64,000 bases of DNA from Synergistales bacterium (GTDB lineage Bacteria; Synergistota; Synergistia; Synergistales; Aminithiophilaceae): assembly GCA_018433595.1 (NCBI GenBank), contig JAHDQY010000001.1, positions 62,001 through 126,000 of the forward strand, read 5' to 3'. The notes under the pieces are model-generated. The model worked only from the letters and a program-made list of their open reading frames with translations, was not told the origin of the DNA and did not search any database. Both the position numbers and the translations under genes were made by a program. Shown here in pieces: positions 8,736-18,678 of this stretch (the first letter of the stretch is position 1; each line of letters opens with the position of its first letter).

Positions 8736-10907
8736 ATGAAAATTCGATTGAAATTGCAGGCCCGGCAGTTGCTGACGCTATTGGGAGCGCTTCTGGTGAT
8801 CCAGGGGGCGCTTGTTGCCTACGTGGCCTGGAAGGTCCGCAGCGATGCGATCGCCGAGACCCAGGTGACGATCCGGACGGCGGCGGAGCTCTCGGCGACG
8901 GAGATTGAAAGGGAGCTCGGTTTCACCCTGTCCGCGGCCCGAACGCTGGCCCGCTCCCTTGAAGGGATGGATCGCGGCGCTGAAGGGGCGAGGGCGAGCG
9001 CCCTCGGCATGGTTCATCACATCCTTGAGGAGGCGCCCGATACCCTTTGCAGTTGGGTCGTTTTCGAACCGGATGCCTTTGACGGCCGCGACGCCGAATT
9101 CATCGGCCGGGAAGGGTTCAACGAGCGCGGGCGCTTCGAGGGGACCTTTGTCCGCCAGGGCGGCGAGATCGTCCGGACCTACGATACGACGGAAGAGATC
9201 CTTGTCGACGAGGAGGAGGGCATGTGGTATCTCGGGTCCCTGCGGAGCGGAAGGGAGCGCCTGGAACCGCCCTATTCCTATTCCTACACGGGACGCCCCG
9301 AAGACACTCATTTCATTACGGGCTTCACCGTGCCCATCCGCATCGGAGGCAAGGTCGCCGGCGTGGTGGGACTCGACATCGACGTCTCCGAGATCCAGTC
9401 GCTGGCTTCGGAGGTGCACGTGACGGCAAACGATTATTCGACGCTCTTTTCCAACGATGGCCTCATCATTTATCATCCCGATCCGGAGATGGCCGGCAAG
9501 GATCTGAAGGAAATCAGCCGCGGCAAGGATGCCGTCGCCCTGTTGCAGGCCATCGCCGAGGGGGAGGTGTTCTCATCGACGGAGTATGACGCTTTCAGGC
9601 TTCAGGAGAAGGCCTACAACGTGTATGTCCCCGTCGCCGTGGGAGACGTGCGGGAGCGCTGGAGCCTTGCCGCCACGGTACCCCTCTCGGACGTGACCCG
9701 CCGCGCCGACATCCTTGCCAGGAATGTCGTTGCGGCCTCCCTCGTCGGCGCCCTTCTTTTCGGCCTGCTGATCTTCTTCAGCGTCCGCCGTATCGTTCGC
9801 CCCGTAAAGGGCGTTTCGGAAATCCTCAAAGCGATGTCGAACCTCGATTTCCGTTCCGACGCCTCCAGAGACTGGCTTCTTGACTACCATCACGACGAGA
9901 TCGCCGACATGGTGGCCGCCCTTGAGGATATGGAGGCGAAAATGGCGGAGTTCGTCCTCTCGATCCGGGACGAGTCGGGCCGGATCTCGGGCAGCGCCCA
10001 GTCGCTCGCGGCCCTTTCCGAAGAGGCCGTGGCCTCCATGGAAGAGGTTAAAAGCGCCGTCGACACCGTCAGCTCCCTTTCTCAGACGAACTCGGCCGCC
10101 CTGGAGGAGAGCTCCGCCGTCGTCCAGGACGTCGCCTCCGGATCGGCGCTCTCCGCCAAGGCGGCCTTGCAGGGGGCCGACGCGGCGGCAGCGATGAGCA
10201 GAATCAGCGAAGAGGCCGTTGGCCAGGTGAAAGCGGTTGTCGGGAGGATACAGGCGGTCGGGAGAGAATCGGCGGAGGCGATGGAGGTGATGGGTGGGGT
10301 CGAGGGGGCGGTCGAATCCGTGACGGCCTTTGTCGAGACGATCACCCGAATCGCCGACCAGACCAACCTGCTGGCCCTGAATGCCGCCATCGAGGCCGCC
10401 CGGGCCGGAGAGCACGGAAGGGGATTCGCCGTCGTGGCCGAAGAGGTACGGAAGCTGGCCGAAGAGAGCAACGGCGCCGCCGGGAAGGTCGCGGAGCTGA
10501 TCGGCGACCTCCGGACAAAAGCTCGGACGTCGAGGGTTTCCATGGGGGAGGTCGATCGGGTCATCGATGAAATCGTCGAAGCCTCCCAGGAGACGATGAA
10601 GAACCTGGAGGAGGTTCTGAGCCAGGTCGGCTGTGTCAACGACGCGATTCAGAGCATCGCCGCCACGGCGGAGGAGGGGGCGGCCTCCAGCGAAGAGATG
10701 GCCTCAGGCATCGATCAGGTGACGAAGGGCACCATCGAGACCGTCAATCACATGCAGAGCGTCCTGAAAGGCACGGAAGAGACGACGGCCGCCGCGGAAC
10801 AGGTGGCTCGGGAGGCCCAGACCCTCTCGGAAGGCGCCGAAAGGCTCCAGACCCTGCTTGGCCGCTTCAGCGTCGACGAGCACCAGGGCCTTCCGTCCCC
10901 CCGCTAG
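8736..10907 (+). CDS. Methyl-accepting chemotaxis protein with dCache-like sensor
   Basis: The 723-aa transmembrane chemoreceptor has a first span near residues 10-31 ([20 protein letters not shown]), an extracytoplasmic dCache_1-like ligand domain (~35-325, with [20 protein letters not shown] and [17 protein letters not shown]), a second span ~329-350 ([18 protein letters not shown]), HAMP, and a long signalling coiled coil whose conserved tip [20 protein letters not shown] is near residue 540. It senses an unknown small molecule, often an amino acid for this class. The ATG follows GGGAGGGGAG. It stands alone, so it likely responds to substrates of nearby importers; that link is speculative. 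Confidence 0.95.
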   Translation: MKIRLKLQARQLLTLLGALLVIQGALVAYVAWKVRSDAIAETQVTIRTAAELSATEIERELGFTLSAARTLARSLEGMDRGAEGARASALGMVHHILEEAPDTLCSWVVFEPDAFDGRDAEFIGREGFNERGRFEGTFVRQGGEIVRTYDTTEEILVDEEEGMWYLGSLRSGRERLEPPYSYSYTGRPEDTHFITGFTVPIRIGGKVAGVVGLDIDVSEIQSLASEVHVTANDYSTLFSNDGLIIYHPDPEMAGKDLKEISRGKDAVALLQAIAEGEVFSSTEYDAFRLQEKAYNVYVPVAVGDVRERWSLAATVPLSDVTRRADILARNVVAASLVGALLFGLLIFFSVRRIVRPVKGVSEILKAMSNLDFRSDASRDWLLDYHHDEIADMVAALEDMEAKMAEFVLSIRDESGRISGSAQSLAALSEEAVASMEEVKSAVDTVSSLSQTNSAALEESSAVVQDVASGSALSAKAALQGADAAAAMSRISEEAVGQVKAVVGRIQAVGRESAEAMEVMGGVEGAVESVTAFVETITRIADQTNLLALNAAIEAARAGEHGRGFAVVAEEVRKLAEESNGAAGKVAELIGDLRTKARTSRVSMGEVDRVIDEIVEASQETMKNLEEVLSQVGCVNDAIQSIAATAEEGAASSEEMASGIDQVTKGTIETVNHMQSVLKGTEETTAAAEQVAREAQTLSEGAERLQTLLGRFSVDEHQGLPSPR

Positions 10908-11105
10908 GGGCATTCCGGCCGCTCGAAAAGGGCCGCGGCTTCCATCCCATGCGCTGCTGTCCTGAGCCGATGCCTCCCGCTATGCAGGTCGCTCGTCCCC
11001 TGGCAGGGCTTGTCTTCCGGAGAATCAGCCGTTTGGGGCGGCAGTGACATCAAGGCGAACCCCCTCACAGAGAGCCTGCCGAGGAAATTGCGAGGAGGTT
11101 GAAAG

Positions 11106-12108
11106 ATGGAAGGGACGCAGAAGCGGTCGATGTTGCGTTCGGTGGTCAGAAGTGCCGTTGAGAGAAAACGCATTTCCGGAGCGGTGTTCTATGTGTCGTC
11201 TGATGACGACAGCACCGACATGATCAGCGCCTATGGAGACATGGAAGAAGAAAGTCAATACTACATCGCCAGCATAAACAAATTGTTCGTCTCTTCCATA
11301 ATCCTGAGGTTTAATGAGGCGAAAGTGTTGGATCTGAACGGCAGAATATCAAAATATCTTCCCGAAGATGTCATCAGCGGTTTGCACATGCACAAAGGAA
11401 AGGAATATTCTGCCTTGCTACCTGACCGATCGACAGGCCGATGGGAAAAAGGCAATGGCCGAGCTGGAGGCAGGCCTGGATCAGCCTTGGCCGACGGATA
11501 AGGTCATCCGGGCCATAAAAAGGATGAAAACGCACTTTCCTCCAGATCAAAGGGGCCGTGCGAAATATGTCGATACGAACCATCAGATTTTGAGTTGCAT
11601 CATTGAAGCCGTCACGGGAGAGTCCGTCAATATCGTTCTTAAAAATCTGTTCCGAGAGCTGGGACTTTCCAAAACATATGTATGCGAGAATGTGAGGGTC
11701 GAGGATTTCACCCCGATACGATACAAGTCTAAAACAATGAATATCACAACATATCTAAATTCGACCAAAAATGATATTATCTCCAATGCAAAAGATCAAA
11801 TGACATTTCTGAAGGCATTTTTCAACGGCTATTTCTTTCCAAAAGATCGACTAAAAGAATTAGAAAAATGGAATAATATTTTCTTCCCGTTTAAATATGG
11901 CGTTGGAATACAAAAATTCACCATACCTTGTATTCTTTCCCCGTTTCATCCTGTCCCGGACATGCTTGGACATTGCGGTTCGACAGGTTCGGTGGCGTTT
12001 CATATCCCGGATAAGAAACTTTACATAACAGGAACGATCAACCGGCAAGCACAGGCGAATATCGCCTTTCAGACAATGATAAAAATCGTCTGTTCAGCAG
12101 GCCCGTAG
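11106..12108 (+). pseudogene. Serine hydrolase (beta-lactamase class C fold), frameshifted with internal deletion
   Basis: Two frames together encode one serine hydrolase. Frame one (11106 to ~11410) carries the SxxK motif in YYIASINKLFVSSIILRFNE and KVLDLNGRISKYLPEDVISG. Frame two (~11410-12108) carries YVDTNHQILSCIIEAVTGES, LKNLFRELGLSKTYVCEN and HCGSTGSVAFHIPDKKLYIT. At the junction (11400-11415) the segment expected to read like '(I)T(I)xHLLTHTSGLP' is gone except LPCYLTDR, so about 38-41 nt are missing and the frame shifts. The ATG has a good GAGGAGG site. Base composition is clearly AT-richer than neighbours, suggesting acquisition before decay. A sequencing error alone would not remove the conserved block. 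Confidence 0.8.
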
Positions 12109-12294
12109 GGAGGTGCCTCGTGCGCGTCGCAAAGCGTCCCGGGACGGGCCGGGCGGGGAGGTCGCCCGATATTGACAGACCGTTTCCCCGATGGTAAGGT
12201 TGGGACGCACTGTCCCACTTTAACCAGGCTGCTTGATGCCGCGAATGGGCGGCATCCGAATGTCGGGCTAAACATGCGAAGGGGAGGTCGCTCC

Positions 12295-13059
12295 ATGACG
12301 TTCAGCGGAAGGGAGCCTTCCAGGGTGGACGGGACTGCCGGAGCCGTGCGGGTGATGGAGGCTCTCTGCGCCTCGTCACGCCCTCTTTCGGTGCGGGAGA
12401 TCGAGGAGCGGGTCTTCGTTCCCAAAAGCACCGTTCACCGGATCCTTCTCTCCCTCGAGAAGCAGCAGTGGGTCTACAGGGAGAGCGGTACGGGAGGCTA
12501 CCGGCCTGGAGTCCGCTTCCTGCTGCTTTCCTCGGAGTTCACCTTTTACGAGTATCTGATCCGGGCGGCCGACCCCTGGATGGCGCGTCTGATGACCACG
12601 ACGGGCAATACGGCAGTCCTCAGCGTCCTGGAAGGGGTTTCCGGGTGCTGCATTCACACGGTCGAGCCTTCCGTTCCCATGAAATTCACCGCCTGCAGGG
12701 GAATGCCCGTTCCTCTTCATGCCGGAGCCACGGGCAAGATCCTGCTTGCCTACGCCCCCCCCGAAATCCGTTCTCACGTCCTTTCCCTGCCTCTGGTTTC
12801 GCCGATACGACAGGAACCCGTGAATCCCTCGCAATTGAAGGAGGAGCTGGAGCAGATCCGGCAACAGGGATATGCGACCAGCCGGGAGGAGTGGATGCTC
12901 CATGCCGGAGACATCAGTGTTCCTCTCTTCGATCGGCAGGGAGCCTTCGTGGCGCAGCTCGGCATCGCCGGCGTGGCCGAAGGCGTCTTCCGCGGTTTCG
13001 ACGAAACGCTGCGCCTGTTGAAGGAGGCGGCGGAATCCATAGGAAGCGAGATGAACTAG
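12295..13059 (+). CDS. IclR-family transcriptional regulator
   Basis: The 254-aa regulator has an N-terminal winged helix (GAVRVMEALCASSRPLSVRE, VPKSTVHRILLSLEKQQWVY) and a C-terminal IclR effector domain (GATGKILLAYAPPE, QGYATSREEWMLHAGDISVP, FVAQLGIAGVAEG). The ATG at 12295 has GGGGAGG 7 nt upstream; the longer frame from 12172 lacks a site and gives non-conserved sequence. It lies directly upstream of the Liv-type importer and probably controls it. Confidence 0.9.
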   Translation: MTFSGREPSRVDGTAGAVRVMEALCASSRPLSVREIEERVFVPKSTVHRILLSLEKQQWVYRESGTGGYRPGVRFLLLSSEFTFYEYLIRAADPWMARLMTTTGNTAVLSVLEGVSGCCIHTVEPSVPMKFTACRGMPVPLHAGATGKILLAYAPPEIRSHVLSLPLVSPIRQEPVNPSQLKEELEQIRQQGYATSREEWMLHAGDISVPLFDRQGAFVAQLGIAGVAEGVFRGFDETLRLLKEAAESIGSEMN

Positions 13060-13181
13060 TCTGGAGGTGACGGAAATGCTTCGGCGGACGGGGTCGTCCT
13101 GAACATCCCTGGCGAGACGCGGGGTGGCCCGTTGCGTTCGAAACGGACGGACGGATACGGATCGATAGGGGTGTTCGCTTG

Positions 13182-14048
13182 ATGGATCTATTTCTCGAAC
13201 AGCTTTTCAACGGCCTCGCGATCGGCGCGATCTATGCCCTCATCACGTTGGGACTCGCGCTTATCTACGGGATCTTCGGCGTCCTTCACGTCGCCCATGC
13301 AGGCGTCTACACTATCGGGGCCTACATCGGATACGGCGTCTATGCCGCCACGGGAAACCTGGCGCTCGCCTTCGCGGTTTCGGCCCTCCTCTGCGCGTTG
13401 ACAGGCGTCGCCATCGAACGGTTTATCTACGTGCCTCTCATGAAGTACCCCCCTTATGTCCCTCTGATCAGCAGCATCGCCCTGTTCATGGCCACGGAGG
13501 AGTTCTGCCGCCTTGTCGCGGGGCCCTACGTGCTTTCCTTCAGTACGAATCTCCCCTTTCCGGCCTTTTCTTTTTCGGGAATACGGTTTTCCTCCAATCT
13601 CACGGGCGTCTACGTCATCGCAGGCGCCATTTTCTTCTTTCTGTGGATTCTGACGACGAAGACCGAGACGGGGCTGGCTCTGCGGGCGACTTCGATGGAC
13701 GCCCCCATCGCCTCTTCCCTCGGCATCAACGGCGCCCTGGCCGTGGACACCGCTTTCGCTCTCGGATCGGCCATCGCCGCCGTGGCCGGGATTCTCGTCG
13801 GGATCTACTACAACGAGGTCCATCCCGACATGGGGGCGATGCCGGCCTACAAATCGCTCGCGCTGATCGTCGTCGGCGGGCTGGGATCGGTGGAGGGGGC
13901 CGTCGCCGCGTCGCTTCTGCTCGGCGTGGCGGAGACGCTGCTGATCGGTTTCGCGGCCATACCGCTCCCGCGCGACGCCCTCGCCTTCATCGCGATGATC
14001 TTCGTACTGATGTGGCGGCCCACGGGGCTTTTCGGAGCGCGGTCATGA
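13182..14048 (+). CDS. livH: Branched-chain amino acid-type ABC permease (LivH family)
   Basis: The 288-aa polytopic inner-membrane permease has LFNGLAIGAIYALITLGLAL near the start, GIFGVLHVAHAGVYTIGAYI, the coupling region TETGLALRATSMDAPIASSL and KSLALIVVGGLGSVEGAVAA. This is the LivH half of a heteromeric importer of the branched-chain amino acid family. Start is ATG 13182 or the TTG just before it; the ribosome site is weak (GATAGGGGTG). Substrate cannot be read from the sequence; the family also carries amides, urea and aromatics. Confidence 0.93.
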   Translation: MDLFLEQLFNGLAIGAIYALITLGLALIYGIFGVLHVAHAGVYTIGAYIGYGVYAATGNLALAFAVSALLCALTGVAIERFIYVPLMKYPPYVPLISSIALFMATEEFCRLVAGPYVLSFSTNLPFPAFSFSGIRFSSNLTGVYVIAGAIFFFLWILTTKTETGLALRATSMDAPIASSLGINGALAVDTAFALGSAIAAVAGILVGIYYNEVHPDMGAMPAYKSLALIVVGGLGSVEGAVAASLLLGVAETLLIGFAAIPLPRDALAFIAMIFVLMWRPTGLFGARS

Positions 14049-14082
14049 TGCGGCCCGTCGCTTTTCCGGGAGGGACCGGCTC

Positions 14083-14973
14083 ATGAGCACCTATGTCATC
14101 ACCGTTGCGACCTTCATCGCCATCCAGGCCATCGTCGCCTACGGTCTCAACATCATCGTCGGTTATGCGGGCCAGATCTCCCTCGGCCATGCGGCCTTCT
14201 TCGGCATCGGCGCCTATTCGGCCGCGGTGCTCTCCACGAAGGCAGGGCTTTCCTTCTGGTCCGCCCTGCCTCTCGTCCTCCTGATCTGCGGGATTTTCGG
14301 CGCCCTCCTCGGGCTTCCCAGCCTCCGCGTCCGCGAGGATTTCCTCGCCATCACGACCATCGGCATCAACTTCATCGTCGAGGCGGTTTTCCTTTACGTC
14401 CCCTTTTTCGGCGGCGCCATGGGGCTCGGGGGCATTCCGAAGGTCGTCTTCTTCGGCATGCGCCTCAAGGGGGGAGGGCTGCTCGCCCTCTGTCTCGTCT
14501 GCCTCGCGCTGGTGATCCTGCTATGCCGGTGGTTCACGAAAAGCTGGGCCGGGCTGGCCTGCCGCGCCGTCGCAGCCGACGAGTCCGCCGCGTCGAGTTC
14601 GGGGATCTCGCCGGTGCGCTTCAAGCTTCTCGCCTTCGTCCTCGGAACGGTCATCGCCGGGCTGGGCGGCTCCCTTTACGCCCACAGGATGGGTTTCATC
14701 ACGCCCGCCGATTTCGCCTTCCCCGTCTCGACGATGATCCTGTCCATCATCGTCCTCGGCGGCATGGGGACCCTCTGGGGACCTCTGCTGGGCGCCGTCA
14801 TCCTCGGGGCGCTGCCTGAAATCTTCCGCCCCATCGCCGACTACCGGATGCTGCTCTACGGGGCGCTCCTGCTCCTGATGGTGCGTTTCCAGCCCGGGGG
14901 ATTGCTCGGCGACGCGAGCGTCCTGCGGAGCATTCTCGCCCGGATGAAGGGGGGCGGCGGCCGTGACCGGTGA
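14083..14973 (+). CDS. livM: Branched-chain amino acid-type ABC permease (LivM family)
   Basis: The 296-aa second permease has VAYGLNIIVGYAGQISLGHA, AFFGIGAYSAAVLSTKAGLS, LPSLRVREDFLAITTIGINF (coupling loop) and LGGMGTLWGPLLGAVILGAL, typical of LivM. It follows livH after 34 nt and overlaps the ATPase gene livG by 11 nt, so the transporter is translated as a unit. Confidence 0.93.
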   Translation: MSTYVITVATFIAIQAIVAYGLNIIVGYAGQISLGHAAFFGIGAYSAAVLSTKAGLSFWSALPLVLLICGIFGALLGLPSLRVREDFLAITTIGINFIVEAVFLYVPFFGGAMGLGGIPKVVFFGMRLKGGGLLALCLVCLALVILLCRWFTKSWAGLACRAVAADESAASSSGISPVRFKLLAFVLGTVIAGLGGSLYAHRMGFITPADFAFPVSTMILSIIVLGGMGTLWGPLLGAVILGALPEIFRPIADYRMLLYGALLLLMVRFQPGGLLGDASVLRSILARMKGGGGRDR

Positions 14974-15745
14974 CGGAGCGATCCTGAGCGTGAGGGGGCT
15001 GTCGAAACGGTTCGGCGGCCTTCAGGCGGTGGACAGGGTCTCCTTCGATCTCATGCGGGGCGAGATTCTCGGCTTGCTGGGACCCAACGGGGCGGGGAAG
15101 ACCACCTGTTTCAACATGATCTCCGGCGTCCACAGGCCGACGGAGGGGACGATCCATTTCGACGGCCGCCGGACCGACGGCCTGGAGCCTCACAGAATGG
15201 CCGAACTCGGGGTGGGGCGCACCTTTCAGATCGTCCGCCCCTTCGCGTCGATGACCGTGGCCGAGAATGTCATGACGGCTCTGGGGCGCTCGAACTACAG
15301 GGGAATTCACCCGCTCTTCCGCCGGTGGGACACGAAACCGTGCCGCGACGGCGCCATGGAGCTCCTTGAACGGGTGGGCCTGACGTCCTATGCGGCGAGG
15401 AATGCCGGGCAGCTGCCGCTGGGAGACCACCGGCGCCTCGAGATCGCGCGGGCTCTCGCGCTCGCTCCCAAGCTCCTGCTCCTCGACGAGTCGTTCTCGG
15501 GGCTCCGTCACGAGGAGGTCGCCCGCATGGAGGGCCTGATCCGCTCCCTCTCCGATTCCGGCATCTCCATCCTGCTTATCGAACACAACATGAAGGTCGC
15601 CATGTCGCTGTCGCAACGGGTCGTGGTGCTGGACCACGGCCGGAAGCTCGCCGAGGGGAGCCCAGAGGCCGTGGCGGCGGACCCGGAGGTCATCGAAGCC
15701 TATCTGGGGAAGGGGGGAATCGTCGATGCTGCTGGAGGTGTCTGA
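14963..15745 (+). CDS. livG: ABC transporter ATP-binding protein (LivG family)
   Basis: The 260-aa ATPase begins with GTG. Walker A GPNGAGKTTCFNMISG, Q-loop FQIVRPFASMTVAENV, signature region LPLGDHRRLEIARALALAPK (the usual LSGGQ is replaced by LPLGDHR), Walker B LLLLDESFSGLRHEEV and switch LLIEHNMKVAM are all visible. LivG proteins often have LSYGQQR here, so this altered signature is notable but Walker motifs are complete. Confidence 0.92.
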   Translation: MTGDGAILSVRGLSKRFGGLQAVDRVSFDLMRGEILGLLGPNGAGKTTCFNMISGVHRPTEGTIHFDGRRTDGLEPHRMAELGVGRTFQIVRPFASMTVAENVMTALGRSNYRGIHPLFRRWDTKPCRDGAMELLERVGLTSYAARNAGQLPLGDHRRLEIARALALAPKLLLLDESFSGLRHEEVARMEGLIRSLSDSGISILLIEHNMKVAMSLSQRVVVLDHGRKLAEGSPEAVAADPEVIEAYLGKGGIVDAAGGV

Positions 15746-16436
15746 CCTTTTCGTCTCCTACGGAGGCGTCGAAGCGGTGTCGCAGGTCTCCTTCTCCGTC
15801 GGCGAGGGGGAGCTCGTGTCGATCATCGGCGCCAACGGCGCCGGGAAGACGTCGATCCTGAACGCCGTGATGGGGCTCGTCCCGCCGTCGCGGGGGGCCA
15901 TCCGGTTCGACGGCTCCGACATCACCCGCCTCGCCTCCCATCTGCGTGCGCGGAGCCGGATGCGGATCGTTCCGGAACGGGCCCACGTCTTCGCCCACCT
16001 GACGGTGCTGGAAAATCTGCTCGTCGGAGCCTACGGGCTCCGAAAGTCCATGGACGTCCAGCAGCGTCTCCGCAGTCTCTACGAGTTTTTCCCCGTCCTT
16101 GAGGAGCGGAGCTCCCAGCTCGCCAGGACGCTTTCGGGCGGGGAGCAGCAGCAGCTCTCGATCGCCCGGGCGCTCATATCGGATCCGAAACTTCTGCTCG
16201 TCGACGAAATCTCCATGGGGCTCATGCCGAAGCTCGTGGAGACGGTCTTTCAGGCTCTGCACGACCTCAACCGCCGGCACGGCCTGACGATCCTGCTGGT
16301 CGAACAGAACGCCCTCGCCTCGCTGAAGATCGCGAACCGGGGCTACGTTCTCGAGGCGGGCCGCATCGCCCTCGAAGGCGATGCGGCGGATCTCATGCGG
16401 GACGCCGGGGTTCGCGAGGCCTACCTCGGCATTTAG
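15726..16436 (+). CDS. livF: ABC transporter ATP-binding protein (LivF family)
   Basis: The 236-aa second ATPase has Walker A GANGAGKTSILNAVMG, RMRIVPERAHVFAHLTVLEN (typical LivF 'VPEgR..F..LTV.ENL'), signature TLSGGEQQQLSIARAL and Walker B LLLVDEISMGLMPKLV. It overlaps livG by 20 nt. Together with livG it forms the ATPase dimer of the importer. Confidence 0.94.
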   Translation: MLLEVSDLFVSYGGVEAVSQVSFSVGEGELVSIIGANGAGKTSILNAVMGLVPPSRGAIRFDGSDITRLASHLRARSRMRIVPERAHVFAHLTVLENLLVGAYGLRKSMDVQQRLRSLYEFFPVLEERSSQLARTLSGGEQQQLSIARALISDPKLLLVDEISMGLMPKLVETVFQALHDLNRRHGLTILLVEQNALASLKIANRGYVLEAGRIALEGDAADLMRDAGVREAYLGI

Positions 16437-16506
16437 CCGCTTTCCTTTCGGGGCGTTACGACCGCCTTCATCCCGAAGGCGGATATCTTCAGGGAGGTGT
16501 TGCGTC

Positions 16507-17670
16507 ATGACTTTCGGAAGGGCGTTTCGCGTCGCCGTGCTCGCTCTGTGCGTGCCGGCTCTTTTCGCCTGTGCGGTCGGAGCGGAGGAGACCATCAAGA
16601 TCGGCCTGCTCGCTCCGCTGACCGGCAAGGCGGCGGATGACGGGATCAACGTGAAGAATTCCGTCGAGATGGCCGTGGAGAAGCTCAACGCCGAAGGTGG
16701 CGTTCTCGGGAGACAGGTGGAGCTCGTGACGTATGACGACCGGGCCGAACCGAAGGACGCCGTCGCCCTCGCCCACAAGCTCATCGAGCAGGACAAGATC
16801 GTCGGCTTCGTCGCCGGCTCCTACAGCTTCCCCACCCGCGCCGTCGCCCCGATATTCCAGGAGGCCAGGGTGCCGCTGGTATCGGCCTACGCGCTGCATC
16901 CGGATATCACGAAGGCCGGCGACTACTGCTTCCGCAACGGGTTCCTCGGCACCGTCGAGGGGCGCGGCTGCGCCCATGTCGCCGTCAAGATGCTCGGCGC
17001 CAAGAAGATCGCGCTCATTCACGCCGACAACGACTTCGGCCGCACGCTCTCCGAAGGCGCCCGCAAGTACGTCGAGACCTACGCGAAGGACGTGACGATC
17101 GTCCACGAGGCCGTCTATCCCTTCGCGGAGAAGGATTATTCCGCCTACCTCACGAAGATCAAGGCGGAGAATCCCGACGTGATCATCGCCAGCGGCTACT
17201 TCTTCCAGATGGGGCCGATCCTGAAGCAGGCCCGCGAGATGGGGATCACGGCGAAGATCGTCGGCGAGGAGGGCGCCGACTCCCCGATCCTCTTCAACAT
17301 CGCCGGAGAGGCCGCCGAAGGCTTCTTCATCGTCACGAACCTCGACCGTGACGACAAGCGCCCCTTCGTCCAGGAATACCTCAAGCAGTACAAGGAGAGA
17401 TACGGCATCGATACCTGCATGGTCGGTGCCTCCGCCTACGACGCCTTCCTGATCATCATCAACGGAATCCGGACGGCCGGGAACCTCGAACCGGAGAAGA
17501 TCCGCGACGCCATCGCCGCAACGAAGGATTTCGACGGCATGACGGGCGTCATCAAGGGCTTCACCGCCGAGCGCGAGGTCGTGAAGCCGCTCCAGGTCCA
17601 GGTGGTCAAGGACGGAAATTTCCGCTACTATGCCGTCATCGACGATCCGGAGCTGATCAAGCAGGACTGA
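16507..17670 (+). CDS. livK: Branched-chain amino acid-type ABC substrate-binding protein (LivK family)
   Basis: The 387-aa periplasmic type I binding protein starts with a signal peptide (FRVAVLALCVPALFACAVGA; the Cys gives LFAC, a possible lipobox) followed by EETIKIGLLAPLTGKAADDG. Later hallmarks: VAGSYSFPTRAVAPIFQEAR, IALIHADNDFGRTLSEGARK, TKIKAENPDVIIASGYFFQM. The ATG at 16507 has AGGGAGG upstream; the frame extends back into livF but without a site. As the last importer gene with its own ribosome site it likely binds the ligand for LivHMGF. Confidence 0.94.
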   Translation: MTFGRAFRVAVLALCVPALFACAVGAEETIKIGLLAPLTGKAADDGINVKNSVEMAVEKLNAEGGVLGRQVELVTYDDRAEPKDAVALAHKLIEQDKIVGFVAGSYSFPTRAVAPIFQEARVPLVSAYALHPDITKAGDYCFRNGFLGTVEGRGCAHVAVKMLGAKKIALIHADNDFGRTLSEGARKYVETYAKDVTIVHEAVYPFAEKDYSAYLTKIKAENPDVIIASGYFFQMGPILKQAREMGITAKIVGEEGADSPILFNIAGEAAEGFFIVTNLDRDDKRPFVQEYLKQYKERYGIDTCMVGASAYDAFLIIINGIRTAGNLEPEKIRDAIAATKDFDGMTGVIKGFTAEREVVKPLQVQVVKDGNFRYYAVIDDPELIKQD

Positions 17671-17716
17671 CGCCCGGTCCGCCGTTCATCGTCACCATAG
17701 ACAAGGGGGAGGCGTC

Positions 17717-18388
17717 GTGGAGGAGAACTACTACGCGGAAAAGCTGCATTCCGGAAAGCTGTACCAGGTGTACCAGACGGAAATCCCCCGGGTCCGGCAG
17801 TACCTCGAGGCGGAGATAGACTTCGTGCGGAAAGGGCTCCAGGGACAGGAGAGGGTTCTGGAGATCGGGGCGGGATACGGGCGGATTCTGAAGGAGCTGG
17901 CCTCTCACGCGCGCTCTCTCGTCGGAGTGGATATCTCCGAGGAGTCGGTGGGATTCGGGCGGGAGTGGACGAAAGGGATCCCGAACCTCCGCCTGGACGT
18001 CATGGACGCCAACGCCCTCGACTTCGAAGAGGAGTTCGACAGGGTCTTGTGCCTTCAGAACGGCCTGTCCGCCATCAAGGGAGACCCCTTCGACCTCGTC
18101 CGCAGGTGTCTGCGCTCTCTCGCCGTCGGGGGGAAGGCCTATTTCAGCACTTACAGTCCCAGGTTCTGGGAATGGCGGGTGGCCTGGTTCCGGGAACAGG
18201 CCGACAAGGGACTGCTCGGGGAAATCGACGAGGAGAGGACGAAGGACGGCGTCATCGTCTGCAAGGACGGTTTCAGGGCGATCACCTTCGACGGGGGCGA
18301 CCTGGAACGCCTCGGAGAGCGAACGGGGTACGGCTACCGCGTCGAGGAGGTCGACGAATCCAGCCTCTTCCTGATCGTCGAGAAATAG
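17717..18388 (+). CDS. Class I SAM-dependent methyltransferase
   Basis: The 223-aa methyltransferase (GTG start after GGGGGAGG) shows motif I LEIGAGYGRILKELA, VGVDISEESVGFG, and DRVLCLQNGLSAIKGDPFDL. It lies 46 nt after livK and just before a strong terminator, so it is in the importer transcription unit. Methyltransferases are unusual in Liv operons; it may act on the imported compound or a product. Acceptor unknown. Confidence 0.88.
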   Translation: MEENYYAEKLHSGKLYQVYQTEIPRVRQYLEAEIDFVRKGLQGQERVLEIGAGYGRILKELASHARSLVGVDISEESVGFGREWTKGIPNLRLDVMDANALDFEEEFDRVLCLQNGLSAIKGDPFDLVRRCLRSLAVGGKAYFSTYSPRFWEWRVAWFREQADKGLLGEIDEERTKDGVIVCKDGFRAITFDGGDLERLGERTGYGYRVEEVDESSLFLIVEK

Positions 18389-18402
18389 CGGCTCAATCAC
18401 GA

Positions 18403-18432
18403 AAAGGGGGCGGCCTTGAGGCCGCCCCCTTT
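18403..18432 (+). terminator. Strong hairpin terminator, copy 1 of an identical pair
   Basis: Perfect 13-bp stem (arm AAAGGGGGCGGCC, loop TTGA) ending in TTT, 14 nt after the methyltransferase stop. The same 30 nt recur at 23831-23860. Confidence 0.85.
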
Positions 18433-18535
18433 CATTTGCGGTGGTGCCAATGGTTTTTTGGATCCCCTTTTAACGGAGGGGCGGAGCTTAATCGAACCGG
18501 AAATTTGTTCGGCTAAACAGAATCGTCCGAATCGA

Positions 18536-18564
18536 TTGACAGAAAAGTTTTCTCATGGTATGTG
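18536..18564 (+). promoter_or_regulatory. Promoter of the guanidino-deiminase/ABC operon
   Basis: TTGACA (18536-18541), 17-nt spacer, TATGTG with an extended TGG just before it (18559-18564), giving a ~110-nt leader before the first gene. An imperfect palindrome (GAACCGGAAATTTGTTCGG, near 18495-18513) lies upstream and could bind the XRE-cupin regulator encoded in the operon. Confidence 0.55.
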
Positions 18565-18678
18565 GGAGTAGATTTCTTGTGAGGAATTTTTTTTCTCTAG
18601 AGTTAAGCGAGCGTCCTTTCGGCAGGGAGGTCTCTCTTGGCGCGAGGCCCTCGGGAATGGTTCGATCAGGAGGATGCC

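Noticed and set aside
13074-13100. Eight-codon frame (MLRRTGSS) after a strong GGAGGTGACGG site upstream of livH
   Set aside because: It could be a leader peptide, but it has no repeated regulatory codons and no attenuator hairpin beside it.
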